Source: Betaproteobacteria bacterium (GTDB lineage Bacteria > Pseudomonadota > Gammaproteobacteria > Burkholderiales > JACQAP01). Taken from it: a stretch of DNA of 64,000 bases. The translations under genes were made by a program, and so were the position numbers. The stretch spans positions 124,001 through 188,000 of the forward strand of contig JACQAP010000028.1 in NCBI GenBank assembly GCA_016194905.1, read 5' to 3'. Below are positions 1 through 7,939 of this stretch, in pieces. Within the stretch, counting starts at the first letter, position 1. The number at the start of each line of letters is the position of its first letter. The notes below the pieces were generated by a model, which searched no databases, was not told the origin of the DNA, and saw only the letters and a list, made by a program, of their open reading frames with translations.

Positions 1-736
1 CCTTGGTCAATGCCCAGACGATGTCGAACATGCGGAACAGGTCGAGTCCGCGAATCAGGATCGCGATTGCCATGACCGGCCAGATCGCAGGCAACACGAT
101 CCGGAAGAATGTGCGCCACCAGCTTGCGCCGTCGATGGCGGCCGCCTCGAGCTGCGATTTGTCGACGTTCGCGAGCGCCGCGAGCAGCAGCAGAAACATA
201 AATGGCGTCCACTGCCAGATTTCCGCTGCGATTATCGCGGGATATACGAGATTCGGATTGATGGTCCACAGGATCGCCGAATCGTTGCCAGTGAACCAGC
301 CGATGACCTGGTTGATCGGACCGAATCGATGGTCGAACAGCAAAGCCCAGGTCGCGCCGGAAACGATCGGCGACACGACCACCGGCAGCACCAGCAGCGC
401 AATGAAAACCTGTCGCCCGGGGATCCGCTCGAGGAACAACTGCGCCATCGCCAGCCCGAGCAACAATTCGATCGGCAGGGAGATTGCAGTAAAAATCACC
501 GTGTGCAGCAACGCCTCCCACATGCGGGCATCGTCGAACAGTTGCGCGTAGTTGCGGCCGCCTACAAAGGCGGTGTTGGTTTCGGTCATGGTGAGGCCCT
601 GGAAGCTCACCAAGAGCAGGTAGACCAGCGGAAAGATGCCGATCAGGAGCAGCACGAAGATCGCCGGTCCGACTAGCAGATATTTGAAATTGCGGTCCGC
701 AAAGGCCGCGCGGTTTGGTATCGAATCTGAAGCCAC
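1..736 (-). CDS. ABC transporter permease, sugar type (MalF/UgpA-like), 3' part cut off
   Basis: Inner-membrane permease subunit of a carbohydrate-type ABC importer; 245 codons are visible and the rest runs off the window. The N-terminus has a hydrophobic segment (about residues 14-34), then the usual periplasmic loop and further membrane helices. Near residues 205-220 lies the EAA cytoplasmic loop (EAAAIDGASWWRTFFRIVLP), which contacts the ATPase. I take the GTG at 736 as start because it precedes the first helix by a normal distance, an AGG lies about ten bases upstream, and no in-frame ATG occurs before it. The binding-protein gene lies directly upstream on the same strand, so both probably belong to one operon, with ATPase and second permease expected outside the window. 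The family is clear; the sugar or polyol transported cannot be told. Confidence 0.9.
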   Translation of the reverse strand, partial: MASDSIPNRAAFADRNFKYLLVGPAIFVLLLIGIFPLVYLLLVSFQGLTMTETNTAFVGGRNYAQLFDDARMWEALLHTVIFTAISLPIELLLGLAMAQLFLERIPGRQVFIALLVLPVVVSPIVSGATWALLFDHRFGPINQVIGWFTGNDSAILWTINPNLVYPAIIAAEIWQWTPFMFLLLLAALANVDKSQLEAAAIDGASWWRTFFRIVLPAIWPVMAIAILIRGLDLFRMFDIVWALTK

Positions 737-762
737 AAGAAAACCTGTGCAATGTAGCCGAC

Positions 763-793
763 AAAAAAGGGAGCGCCGTGTTCCAGCGCTCCC
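763..793 (-). terminator. Rho-independent terminator or attenuating hairpin between binding protein and permease
   Basis: On the minus strand GGGAGCGC (786-793), a nine-base loop and GCGCTCCC (769-776) are followed by six T (763-768). It lies between the binding-protein stop and the permease start. Such intra-operon hairpins commonly raise the binding protein to permease ratio by partial termination or by protecting the upstream mRNA; that role is inferred here. Confidence 0.8.
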
Positions 794-856
794 ACCTTTT
801 GTTTTGCTCCGGGTTCCTACTGGAAGCGCCGGAGCAATCCGCGTCGTTTGTGCTGC

Positions 857-2332
857 TTACTTCGGGTAGGCACCGGACTTCGCAGCCCAGGCGTTGTAAA
901 CCGTCTTTTGTTTGTCCACGCCGACCTGCTTGGTTACTTCGTCCCAGTCCGCAGCCACCTTGCCGAGAATCTTCTGCGGATCTTCGCCGGCCCACAACTT
1001 GCTGATGCCCTGGCGAAGAGCTTCCTCGTACTTGTCGGTCTGGATCAGCGACAGGTCGAGCAGACCGGTCTGTGCGCCGGCGTGCAGTGCCGCGAGATAG
1101 TCCTTGGCGTCAGGCCACAGCTTCAGGTAGCCCGGATTCGTATAGTGCGAATCGCGGAACGGATCGCGCAGAGTGTACGGAAGCTGCACGCGCTGGTTGC
1201 TGATCTCTTCGCTGTTAAGCCATTGGATGAAGAGATACGCAGCTTCCTTCTGCTTGCTGGTGGAGGCGACCGACAGCGCGAAACCCGCCGCCAGTTCGGG
1301 ATGGCCGCCAGGGGGCAGCGCATACCCGACCTTGCCGGCGATCGTCGACTTCGGCACCCAGTCCAGCGCCTTTTCGCTGCCCAGATAACCGGCAGCGAAG
1401 CGGCCGTATGGCGGCCAGGAGATCGTCATTGCGCTTTGTCCCTTCAGGAACAGTGCGAGGTTTTCGACGAAGCCGAACTTTTCCACGCCTGGCGGCATGA
1501 ATCGGTTTTCATTGCGCATGTCAGCGAACACTTTGACGCCGATCGGGCTGTTCACCGTTGCCTTCATGGTGCCGGCGTCGAAGAATTTGCCGCCTTCCAC
1601 GCGGAAGCGCTCCTGGAACATGAACATCGTATACGGTGGCTCGCGGAAGAACGCGGCGCCGTAAATGCCTTCTTTCTTCAACGCCTCGGTCAGGAAGTTG
1701 CCAATCTCGTCGAATTGCTTCCAGGTCTTCGGCGGCGCCAGATCGTATTTGTATTTGTCCTTGAACGCCTTCTTCAGGTCGGCGCGTGCAAAGATGTCCT
1801 TGCGGTAATAGAACAAGAATACGTCGCCGTCATCGGGAAAGCCGTAGATCTTGCCGTTGACCGTCATCTGATTGTCGCGATACGTCGGCGCGATCTTCTT
1901 CAACTCGTCGCGAAAGCCGTACTTGTCGACGTAAGGATCGAGCACTTCCAGTGCGCCGGCCTGCGCGAGGTCGGGCATCCACGCCGGGATTACGTTCAGC
2001 GCGTCGTACGCGCCAGTGCCCGCGCGGAACTCCTGCATGATCTTCGTGAACATTTCCGCGGTCGGGACTTCGACGACCTTGACCTTGCAACCGGTCTCCT
2101 TTTCCCACAGCGGACCGGAGAATTGGGTTGGATCGAGCGACTGCAGTCCCGCTTCCCAGACGATGGTGATGGTCTTGCCATTGCAGATTTTCTTGGCGGC
2201 TTCGACGGCGGTCTTTGCGGCGTTTTGCGCGCTGGCGACGCCCGTCCAGGCCAAGGCCGTGGCGGTAGCAATCGTCAGGAGCAAACCTCGGGACAGACCT
2301 AGCCGGCGAAGGACGGATGAATAATCCTTCAT
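857..2332 (-). CDS. ABC transporter extracellular solute-binding protein (family 1)
   Basis: Periplasmic binding protein of 491 residues that captures the substrate for the sugar-type importer whose permease follows. The N-terminus is basic and hydrophobic and ends in an Ala-x-Ala-type signal peptidase site near ASAQ (about residue 36). The body has features of the family-1 fold: TITIVWEAG near the start, FPDDGDVFLFYYRKDIFA in the middle, and a C-terminal region with repeated Trp and Tyr. It is somewhat longer than the usual 400-450 residues. The start chosen is the ATG at 2332, preceded at seven bases by GGAGG; an ATG six codons upstream has no such site. Ligand unknown. Confidence 0.9.
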   Translation of the reverse strand: MKDYSSVLRRLGLSRGLLLTIATATALAWTGVASAQNAAKTAVEAAKKICNGKTITIVWEAGLQSLDPTQFSGPLWEKETGCKVKVVEVPTAEMFTKIMQEFRAGTGAYDALNVIPAWMPDLAQAGALEVLDPYVDKYGFRDELKKIAPTYRDNQMTVNGKIYGFPDDGDVFLFYYRKDIFARADLKKAFKDKYKYDLAPPKTWKQFDEIGNFLTEALKKEGIYGAAFFREPPYTMFMFQERFRVEGGKFFDAGTMKATVNSPIGVKVFADMRNENRFMPPGVEKFGFVENLALFLKGQSAMTISWPPYGRFAAGYLGSEKALDWVPKSTIAGKVGYALPPGGHPELAAGFALSVASTSKQKEAAYLFIQWLNSEEISNQRVQLPYTLRDPFRDSHYTNPGYLKLWPDAKDYLAALHAGAQTGLLDLSLIQTDKYEEALRQGISKLWAGEDPQKILGKVAADWDEVTKQVGVDKQKTVYNAWAAKSGAYPK

Positions 2333-2598
2333 GATGCGTCCTCCGTACATAAGTTTTTGATTGTTCGCTCTTTATGTGGAGCGACTCCGTGCAGCGTCTG
2401 GATTATGTTGAAGCCCCTCTGGGGTGTCAAGCAAACTGAGGATGCTTTTTTCATGCGGCGCGGCAGCAAAACTTCACGGCGCTTCCGGGGATGATTTCAT
2501 GGCCTGTGAATATTACGTCCAGGTTCGCGTGTTGCCGGTTTGTGTGGTGCAATTGCGTCATTGCATCCTGGCGAACTGATTTTTTGGGAGAAACGCTG

Positions 2599-3393
2599 TT
2601 GAGCGCACCAACCCTGCAAGCGGCAACCCGTCTGCTCGATCAGCGGCTGTCGCTTGAGCCGATCACCGATCTTCCCGAGGCAATGCGACCGCAGACCGAG
2701 GCGGAGGGTTACGCATTGCAACGCGTGCTCAATGGGCTGCTTACGATAGCCGGGTTGGGACGACAGGTCGGTCACAAGATCGGCTGCACAACATCGGTCA
2801 TGCAGAATTTCCTGGGTATCCCGAATCCCTGCGCTGGTGTGATATTCGAGAAAACCGTGCTGCACCGCTCCGGACGCATTCCGCGCTCTGGTTTCGTCAG
2901 GCTCGGCATCGAGTGCGAAATTGCAGTGGAGCTCGCGCGTGATCTCGCGCCGGCGGGAGCACCGGTCGACCGCGAGTTGGCGGGCAGGGCGGTCGGTGCG
3001 GTGATGGCGTCGATCGAGCTTGTGGACGAACGCTACAAGAACTTTCGTACACTCGGTGTGCCGACGCTGATCGCCGACGACTTCTTCGACTCCGGATGCG
3101 TGCTCGGCGATCCGGTGCGCGACTGGGACAAGCTCGACCTTGGCAAGCTTTCGGGCGCGACGTACGTCAATGGTGTCGAAGTCGGGCGCGGCACCGGCGC
3201 GCTGGTGATGGGGCATCCGTTCGAGGCGCTGGCATGGCTGGCGAACTCGCGGGCAAAACATGGTCTCGCCCCCCTCGGGGCGGGCGAATTCGTGCTGCTC
3301 GGCAGCGTGGTCGAGACCAAGTGGCTCAACGCCGGTGACAAAGTGCGAATCGAGATCGAGGAACTCGGCGAGCTCGCGCTCGCCGTGATCTGA
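2599..3393 (+). CDS. 2-oxopent-4-enoate hydratase / fumarylacetoacetate hydrolase-fold enzyme (MhpD family)
   Basis: A 264-residue enzyme of the MhpD/HpcG family, which adds water to 2-oxo-4-enoates (or decarboxylates relatives) in meta-cleavage degradation of aromatic compounds, using a divalent metal. Seen in the sequence: HKIGCTTSVMQ, the acidic metal-binding stretch GIECEIAVELARDL, the conserved ASIELVDERY, and the C-terminal glycine-rich region ending in ETKWLNAGDKVRIEIEELG. I choose the TTG at 2599 because GGGAG lies eight bases before it and it gives the family's usual length; an upstream reading to 2491 adds Cys/Trp-rich sequence unlike the family. It is divergent from the binding-protein gene. 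No other meta-cleavage gene is adjacent, so the substrate is uncertain. Confidence 0.85.
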   Translation: MSAPTLQAATRLLDQRLSLEPITDLPEAMRPQTEAEGYALQRVLNGLLTIAGLGRQVGHKIGCTTSVMQNFLGIPNPCAGVIFEKTVLHRSGRIPRSGFVRLGIECEIAVELARDLAPAGAPVDRELAGRAVGAVMASIELVDERYKNFRTLGVPTLIADDFFDSGCVLGDPVRDWDKLDLGKLSGATYVNGVEVGRGTGALVMGHPFEALAWLANSRAKHGLAPLGAGEFVLLGSVVETKWLNAGDKVRIEIEELGELALAVI

Positions 3394-3413
3394 GCCGGCC
3401 GGAGGCCGGCATC

Positions 3414-3470
3414 ATTGGCGTTGACGCAAATGATGCAAAGATGAAAAGAAAGGACGCAAAGAAGGGCGAA
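3414..3470. repeat. Solitary arm of the CGCAAAGG repeat family (family B)
   Basis: An A/G-rich stretch made of degenerate GCAAAG and GACGC units follows the hydratase stop codon. It closely matches 63711-63765 in unit order (GCGTTGACGCAAA, GCAAAG, TGAAAAGA, GGACGC, AAG). No complementary right arm is visible, so this is a half element. It lies just upstream of the ABC ATPase gene. Confidence 0.7.
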
Positions 3471-3518
3471 ATCGCATTCACCATGGGGTAAACAGAGAAA
3501 GAAAGATTGAAATTCTGA

Positions 3519-4328
3519 ATGTGCGCGGCACCCAGTTCTGGCCAGTCGACAGTCACGACGCAAACATCGCCGGAGAAAAGCGACGTATCGCCCGAAGCCG
3601 TCGTCGACCTCTCGGGCGTGCGCTTCTCGTGGTCCGGCACAGCCCCGGTCGTGGTCGACATCGAGAGCCTGCGCGTCGCGAACGCAGAGCGCATCTTTTT
3701 GCGCGGACCGAGCGGCAGCGGAAAGTCCACGCTGCTCAGCCTGCTGGCAGGGGTGGTCACGCCGCGGGAAGGCACGGTCCGGGTTCTCGGACAGGACATC
3801 GGCAGGCTCGGCAGCACGGCGCGCGACCGTTTCCGCGCCGACCACATCGGCTTCATCTTCCAGATGTTCAACCTCATTCCCTATCTTTCCGTCGTGGAAA
3901 ACGTCTGCCTTCCGTGCGGCTTCTCCGATCGGCGGAGGCTCCGCGCCACTCGTGCCGGCGCAAGCGTCGAGGCCGAGGCGGTCAGGCTGCTCGAGCACCT
4001 CGATATGGCGGAAACCGGTGTTCTGCGCCGACCGGTTACGGACCTGAGCGTCGGTCAACAGCAGCGCGTGGCCGCGGCCCGCGCGTTGATCGGCGCGCCG
4101 GAGCTGGTGATCGCCGACGAACCGACCTCGGCGCTCGATAGCGACCGGCGTTCGGCGTTTCTCGACCTGCTGTTCCGCGAGTGCGCCCGCGAGCAGGCCG
4201 CGCTGATATTCGTCAGCCACGACGCGTCTCTCGCATCGCGGTTCGATCGCGCCATTGTTTTTGGCGAGATCAACCGCGCGCTGCTACCCTCCCCGGCGCG
4301 GAACGCTTCCGGAGATCGCCACCCATGA
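3519..4328 (+). CDS. ABC transporter ATP-binding protein (LolD/MacB type)
   Basis: A 269-residue ATPase that powers the FtsX-like permease encoded immediately downstream. Walker A GPSGSGKST lies at residues 63-71, the Q-loop glutamine in FIFQMFN near 115, the signature LSVGQ at 176-180 and Walker B LVIADEPT around 196-203. This is the class of LolD, MacB and FtsE: ATPases driving mechanotransmission or extraction rather than solute import. The ATG at 3519 has only a weak purine stretch upstream and the first 28 residues are not family-like, so a later start is possible. The 3' end overlaps the permease ATG (ATGA), implying coupled translation. With the DUF3299 gene this gives a three-gene exporter-like operon. 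Confidence 0.9.
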   Translation: MCAAPSSGQSTVTTQTSPEKSDVSPEAVVDLSGVRFSWSGTAPVVVDIESLRVANAERIFLRGPSGSGKSTLLSLLAGVVTPREGTVRVLGQDIGRLGSTARDRFRADHIGFIFQMFNLIPYLSVVENVCLPCGFSDRRRLRATRAGASVEAEAVRLLEHLDMAETGVLRRPVTDLSVGQQQRVAAARALIGAPELVIADEPTSALDSDRRSAFLDLLFRECAREQAALIFVSHDASLASRFDRAIVFGEINRALLPSPARNASGDRHP

Positions 4329-5593
4329 TCCTCGCGCTTGCCCTCAAGAGCCTGCGCAACCGCAAATTCACCGCGGGGCTGACGGTGCTGTCGATCGCGC
4401 TTGCGGTCATGCTGCTGCTGGGCGTGGAACGCATCCGCCACGAATCGCGCCAGAGTTTCGCCGCCACGATTTCCGGCACGGATCTGATCGTCGGCGCGCG
4501 CAGCAGCCCCGTGCACTTGTTGCTCTACTCGGTATTCCATATCGGCAATGCCGCCAACAACCTGCGCTGGGACAGCTACCGCGCGATCGCGGCGAACCCC
4601 GCAGTGGCGTGGACCATTCCGCTGTCGCTGGGCGATTCGCATCGCGGTTACCGCGTGCTCGGCACGACGCCTGATTACTTCGAGCACTTTCGCTTCGCAC
4701 GCGATCGCCGGCTGGTGTTGACACAGGGCAAGGGCTTCGGCGATGAGCGCGATGCGGTGCTGGGTGCCGACGTCGCCGACACTTTGAAGTATCGGCCGGG
4801 CGACTCGATAGTCATCGCCCACGGCGCCGGCGACGTCAGTTTTTCGCTGCACGAGCATCATCCGTTCAAGGTCGCCGGCATCCTGGCGAGGACCGGCACG
4901 CCAGTCGACCGCACGGTGCACGTGTCCCTGGCGGGCCTGGATGCCGTGCACGAAGACACCGATAAAGGCGGTGCGGCCGATCCGCTCGCTGCGATCGTCC
5001 GCGAGGAACGCCACGCGGCCACAAAGATACCGTCAACCCCGCGTGCGATCACCGCGTTTCTGGTTGGACTGAAATCGCGCAGTACCGCGCTTTCGATGCA
5101 GCGTTGGGTGAACGAATATTCCGGGGAACCTCTGACGGCGGTGCTACCCGGGGTCGCATTGCAGGAAGTATGGGAAATTACGAGCGCGGTCGAGAAGACA
5201 TTGTTCGCAGTGTCCGGGCTGGTGGTGGTCGTGGGCCTGGCCGGCATGCTGGTCGCGCTGCTCACCAGTCTGAGCGAGCGGCGCCGGGAAATGGCGATCT
5301 TGCGATCGGTCGGCGCCCGGCCGATGCATGTATTCGCGCTCATCCTCGGCGAGGCGGCGTTCCTCACAGCCGCGGGAATCGCGCTCGGTGTGGCGGCGCT
5401 TTACATCGGATTGCTGGCCGGGCAGCCATGGTTCGAGTCGCGCCTCGGCTTGTTCATCGCCGTGGGCCGGCCTTCAGCTTACGAATTCGGGCTGATCGTT
5501 CTGGTGGGAACGGCAGGTCTGCTGATCGGCCTGATTCCGGCCTATCGCATCTATCGTTATTCGCTGGCCGACGGCATGACCCTTAGACTCTGA
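4325..5593 (+). CDS. FtsX/MacB-like ABC permease
   Basis: A 422-residue inner-membrane protein of the FtsX/MacB/LolCE class. One membrane helix lies near the N-terminus (about 16-34), followed by a periplasmic domain of roughly 230 residues (MacB-PCD-like, with ISGTDLIVGARSSP), then three helices in the C-terminal third (about 305-330, 345-375, 390-415) and the cytoplasmic coupling motif SERRREMAILRSVGA. The start overlaps the ATPase stop codon by four bases. Together they form a half-transporter pair that would work as a dimer on a periplasmic or lipoprotein substrate. A LolD/FtsX pair with a DUF3299 gene resembles the zinc-regulated zrg-type clusters, which is only a weak functional hint. 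Confidence 0.88.
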   Translation: MILALALKSLRNRKFTAGLTVLSIALAVMLLLGVERIRHESRQSFAATISGTDLIVGARSSPVHLLLYSVFHIGNAANNLRWDSYRAIAANPAVAWTIPLSLGDSHRGYRVLGTTPDYFEHFRFARDRRLVLTQGKGFGDERDAVLGADVADTLKYRPGDSIVIAHGAGDVSFSLHEHHPFKVAGILARTGTPVDRTVHVSLAGLDAVHEDTDKGGAADPLAAIVREERHAATKIPSTPRAITAFLVGLKSRSTALSMQRWVNEYSGEPLTAVLPGVALQEVWEITSAVEKTLFAVSGLVVVVGLAGMLVALLTSLSERRREMAILRSVGARPMHVFALILGEAAFLTAAGIALGVAALYIGLLAGQPWFESRLGLFIAVGRPSAYEFGLIVLVGTAGLLIGLIPAYRIYRYSLADGMTLRL

Positions 5594-5612
5594 ACGAGAA
5601 GGCAATGCAAAG

Positions 5613-6266
5613 ATGATCGCACGCCCACGCTGTTTGTTGCTCCTGATCGGGGCGCTGCTGACGGTGACCGTCTTTGCCGAAGAACCCCGCCAGGTGATGT
5701 GGGCGGACTTGGTACCGAAGGCCGCAGCGTTCGACAACCCTTTCCTCAAACTCACCCCGGAACAACTCGCGCGGGTCAGCGATGTCGCCGCGATCCGCGA
5801 CCGCAGGGAGCGCGGCGACAAGAACCTTTCACGGGCGGAAATCGAAAGCGAGCCAGGGCTCGTTCGCAAGCTCGAACAGGCGGGCGTCGACGTCGACGGA
5901 CTGCTGGCGAAGCGCAAGGAGATCATCGAGCGCGGCCGTACGGTGAATCCGCTGCTGAACGGGCAGACCGTGCGCCTGCCCGGCTATCTGTTGCCGCTGG
6001 AGTTCTCGGGCAAACAGGTCAGCGAGTTTCTGCTGGTGCCGTGGGTCGGAGCCTGCATTCATACCCCGCCGCCGCCGCCGAACCAGATCGTGCACGTCAA
6101 ACCGGAAAAGCCGGTCGAAATGAGCGGGATATTCGCGCCGGTATGGGTTACCGGGCAGATGACTACCGGCTCGATCAGGAAAAGCCTGTCGCTGGTCGAC
6201 GGGAGCGCCGACATCGACGTGGGATACTCGTTGCAGGCGAGCCGGGTGGAGCCGTACAAGGAATAG
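5613..6266 (+). CDS. DUF3299-domain periplasmic protein
   Basis: A 217-residue exported protein with a classical signal peptide (hydrophobic residues 8-20, cleavage after VFAEE-like Ala). The C-terminal half carries the DUF3299 signature: VRLPGYLLPLEF, then FLLVPWVGACIHTPPPPPNQIVHV with a conserved Cys-x-His and proline run, then MSGIFAPVWVTG. The Cys, the His and the proline-rich loop suggest a metal- or haem-related site, but the function of this domain is not established. It starts 19 bases after the permease stop and is probably the third gene of the operon. Its stop lies next to palindromic element D, which separates it from the convergent gene. Confidence 0.85.
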   Translation: MIARPRCLLLLIGALLTVTVFAEEPRQVMWADLVPKAAAFDNPFLKLTPEQLARVSDVAAIRDRRERGDKNLSRAEIESEPGLVRKLEQAGVDVDGLLAKRKEIIERGRTVNPLLNGQTVRLPGYLLPLEFSGKQVSEFLLVPWVGACIHTPPPPPNQIVHVKPEKPVEMSGIFAPVWVTGQMTTGSIRKSLSLVDGSADIDVGYSLQASRVEPYKE

Positions 6267-6442
6267 CCCCCTCTCCCCAGCCCTCTCCCGCGAGGGGAGA
6301 GGGAGCCCTGAAGCCAGATACAGGCGACCGATTGTCCGCCTTAATTCTTTTCCAAATATATTCGCCGCTGATGGCTCAGGCGTTGTTTTCGTTTCTGACG
6401 TTACTCCCTCTCCCCTCGCGGGAGAGGGTTGGGGAGAGGGGG
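6267..6442. repeat. Palindromic intergenic element, family D (CCCTCTCCCC type)
   Basis: The left arm (6267-6304) contains CCCTCTCCCC, CAGCCCTCTCCC and GCGAGGGGAGAGGG, itself partly self-complementary. The right arm (6403-6442) is its reverse complement. They enclose about 98 bases of unrelated sequence. The element fills the gap between two convergent genes: it begins right after one stop codon and ends five bases before the other. It could act as a bidirectional transcription barrier. Similar sequences are known as dispersed repeats in many proteobacteria. Confidence 0.85.
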
Positions 6443-6446
6443 GGAT

Positions 6447-6989
6447 TTACTTGAACGCCGGCAAGGCGGCCGTGGTGCCGATCTGTTGTCCGGCGATATG
6501 TTCGTGCGGCGCGGGCTTGTTCATGACCGTGCGCATCTTCAGACTGTCGACGCCTTCTTCCCGCACCTCGATGCGTAACTCCGCCATGGCTCGGAACTTC
6601 AGTTCCGGCGCATACCAGATGGTCATCGTGCTGGTGTCTCCCACGGTGCGCACGTTGACGATGATGAACGGCGTGTTGATTTCCATCCAGGGATTCTTCA
6701 GGTCGGCAAACGAGGTGGTGATGACCGGCTCGCCGTCGAGCTCGAGGGTGACGGTGGTGTTGTCGCTGCTGCCACCGCGCTTCACGATCTCCGCGGCGTG
6801 AAACCAGCCGGCGCCGAGCACGTGAAAGGTTGCGGCTTCGCCGGAGTGCGTAGCGCCGACTTCACGTTCGGCCGTCACCATGTCACCCCGGAAGACTTCT
6901 CCGCATGCAATCGCGGCCGTTGCCCCAACCCACAACACGGCGGCGGCAACCATGAGAGTCATCGGGTGCAACGAGCGTTGCGCTTTCAT
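6447..6989 (-). CDS. Secreted hypothetical protein
   Basis: A 180-residue protein with a clear signal peptide (about residues 10-27, site near TAAIACGE). The Cys within the A-I-A-C-G context could be a lipobox, though it lacks the usual Leu. The mature part is predicted to be mostly beta strand (DNTTVTLELDGEPVITTSFADL, then NTPFIIVNVRTVGDTSTMTIWYAP) and contains a few His. I do not recognise the family. The ATG at 6989 is preceded by AGGAAGG at five bases, which decides the start over an in-frame ATG 16 codons upstream. It converges on the ABC/DUF3299 operon across element D; a shared function cannot be claimed. Confidence 0.75.
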   Translation of the reverse strand: MKAQRSLHPMTLMVAAAVLWVGATAAIACGEVFRGDMVTAEREVGATHSGEAATFHVLGAGWFHAAEIVKRGGSSDNTTVTLELDGEPVITTSFADLKNPWMEINTPFIIVNVRTVGDTSTMTIWYAPELKFRAMAELRIEVREEGVDSLKMRTVMNKPAPHEHIAGQQIGTTAALPAFK

Positions 6990-7114
6990 GCAGGCCTTCC
7001 TGTCGAATGACAGACAGTCTAACACCGCGACTTCCAAAGCGTAACGGTCGCAATGACGCGATCCACGCCACGGGTAAAATGTGGATTCACAAATCGTTCA
7101 GTCACCCATCGCAG

Positions 7115-7870
7115 ATGTCAGAAACCTACACTCCCGGCTACAGCGAGGCCGCAGCCGCGTTCATGGCGCGCCGCCGGCTCGACCCCAACGGCGCGTTTTT
7201 TCTTCCCCACCTCAGGCCCGGCATCAGCGTGCTGGATTGCGGTTGCGGTCCGGGCACCATTACGCGTGATATCGCGCAGTGCATTGCGCCGGGCCGGGTG
7301 GTAGGACTGGATTTCAATGCGGATCAAGTTGCCGTCGCGATGGCAGACGCCAAGGCACAGGGCATCGCCAACGTCGAATTCAGGCAGGGCAGCGTTTATG
7401 CGCTGCCGTTCGCGGACAATAGTTTCGATGCCGTGTTTTCGCATGCTCTGATTGAGCATCTGAAGGAACCGGTCAAGGCGGCAATGGAGTTCGGGCGTGT
7501 GCTCAAGCCGGGCGGCATGCTCGGCGTGTGCACCCCGGACTGGGGAGGCTTTCTGCTGGCGCCGCCTTCGGAAAAGCTGCTGGTTGCTTTCGAGGCTTAC
7601 AAGGAATTGCAGAACCGTAACGGCGGTGACGTGTACTGCGGACACAAGCTGGGAATGTATCTCGAGAGCGCCGGGTTCGAAGGGATCGTGATGCGGTCGC
7701 GTTACGAGAACTACGACCCGCTCACCGTCATCGGCGATTTCCTTGCGGTGAACCACGAGGAAGCGGGCGATGCAAGGAACGCCGTAATCTGGCGCGAGTG
7801 GGGGCGCCGTCCCAACGGCATGTTCTCGCAGGCGTGGGTGTCTTGCATAGGGAGAAAACCAGGCCCCTGA
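7115..7870 (+). CDS. SAM-dependent methyltransferase (class I)
   Basis: A 251-residue class I methyltransferase. Motif I is VLDCGCGPGTIT, the acidic residue binding the ribose lies in VVGLDFNADQV, and motif IV follows in FDAVFSHALIEHLKEP, then the post-motif VLKPGGMLGVCTPDWGG. The arrangement is that of UbiE/Methyltransf_11 enzymes, which act on small molecules; the acceptor is unknown. I prefer the ATG at 7115 (MSETYTPGYS) because similarity to the family begins there. An ATG at 7079 with GGGTAA just upstream would add 12 residues and cannot be excluded. The gene stands alone, and its stop touches the terminator of the convergent cyclase gene. Confidence 0.85.
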   Translation: MSETYTPGYSEAAAAFMARRRLDPNGAFFLPHLRPGISVLDCGCGPGTITRDIAQCIAPGRVVGLDFNADQVAVAMADAKAQGIANVEFRQGSVYALPFADNSFDAVFSHALIEHLKEPVKAAMEFGRVLKPGGMLGVCTPDWGGFLLAPPSEKLLVAFEAYKELQNRNGGDVYCGHKLGMYLESAGFEGIVMRSRYENYDPLTVIGDFLAVNHEEAGDARNAVIWREWGRRPNGMFSQAWVSCIGRKPGP

Positions 7871-7902
7871 AAAAAACCGGCAGGCGCTTGCGCGACTGCC
7901 GG
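7870..7902 (-). terminator. Rho-independent terminator of the cyclase-family gene
   Basis: On the minus strand CCGGCAG, a short GC-rich loop and CTGCCGG (7896-7902 and 7877-7883) are followed by seven T (7870-7876). It lies 38 bases beyond the cyclase stop codon and overlaps the last base of the methyltransferase stop codon. Confidence 0.85.
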
Positions 7903-7939
7903 CTCAACTTTGAGGGGTAGAACTTTTTTTGTTGGCTTA

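Noticed and set aside
848-2302. Long plus-strand open frame opposite the binding-protein gene
   Set aside because: It is the antisense shadow of a clear ABC binding protein; the translation is Arg/His-rich and has no motif.
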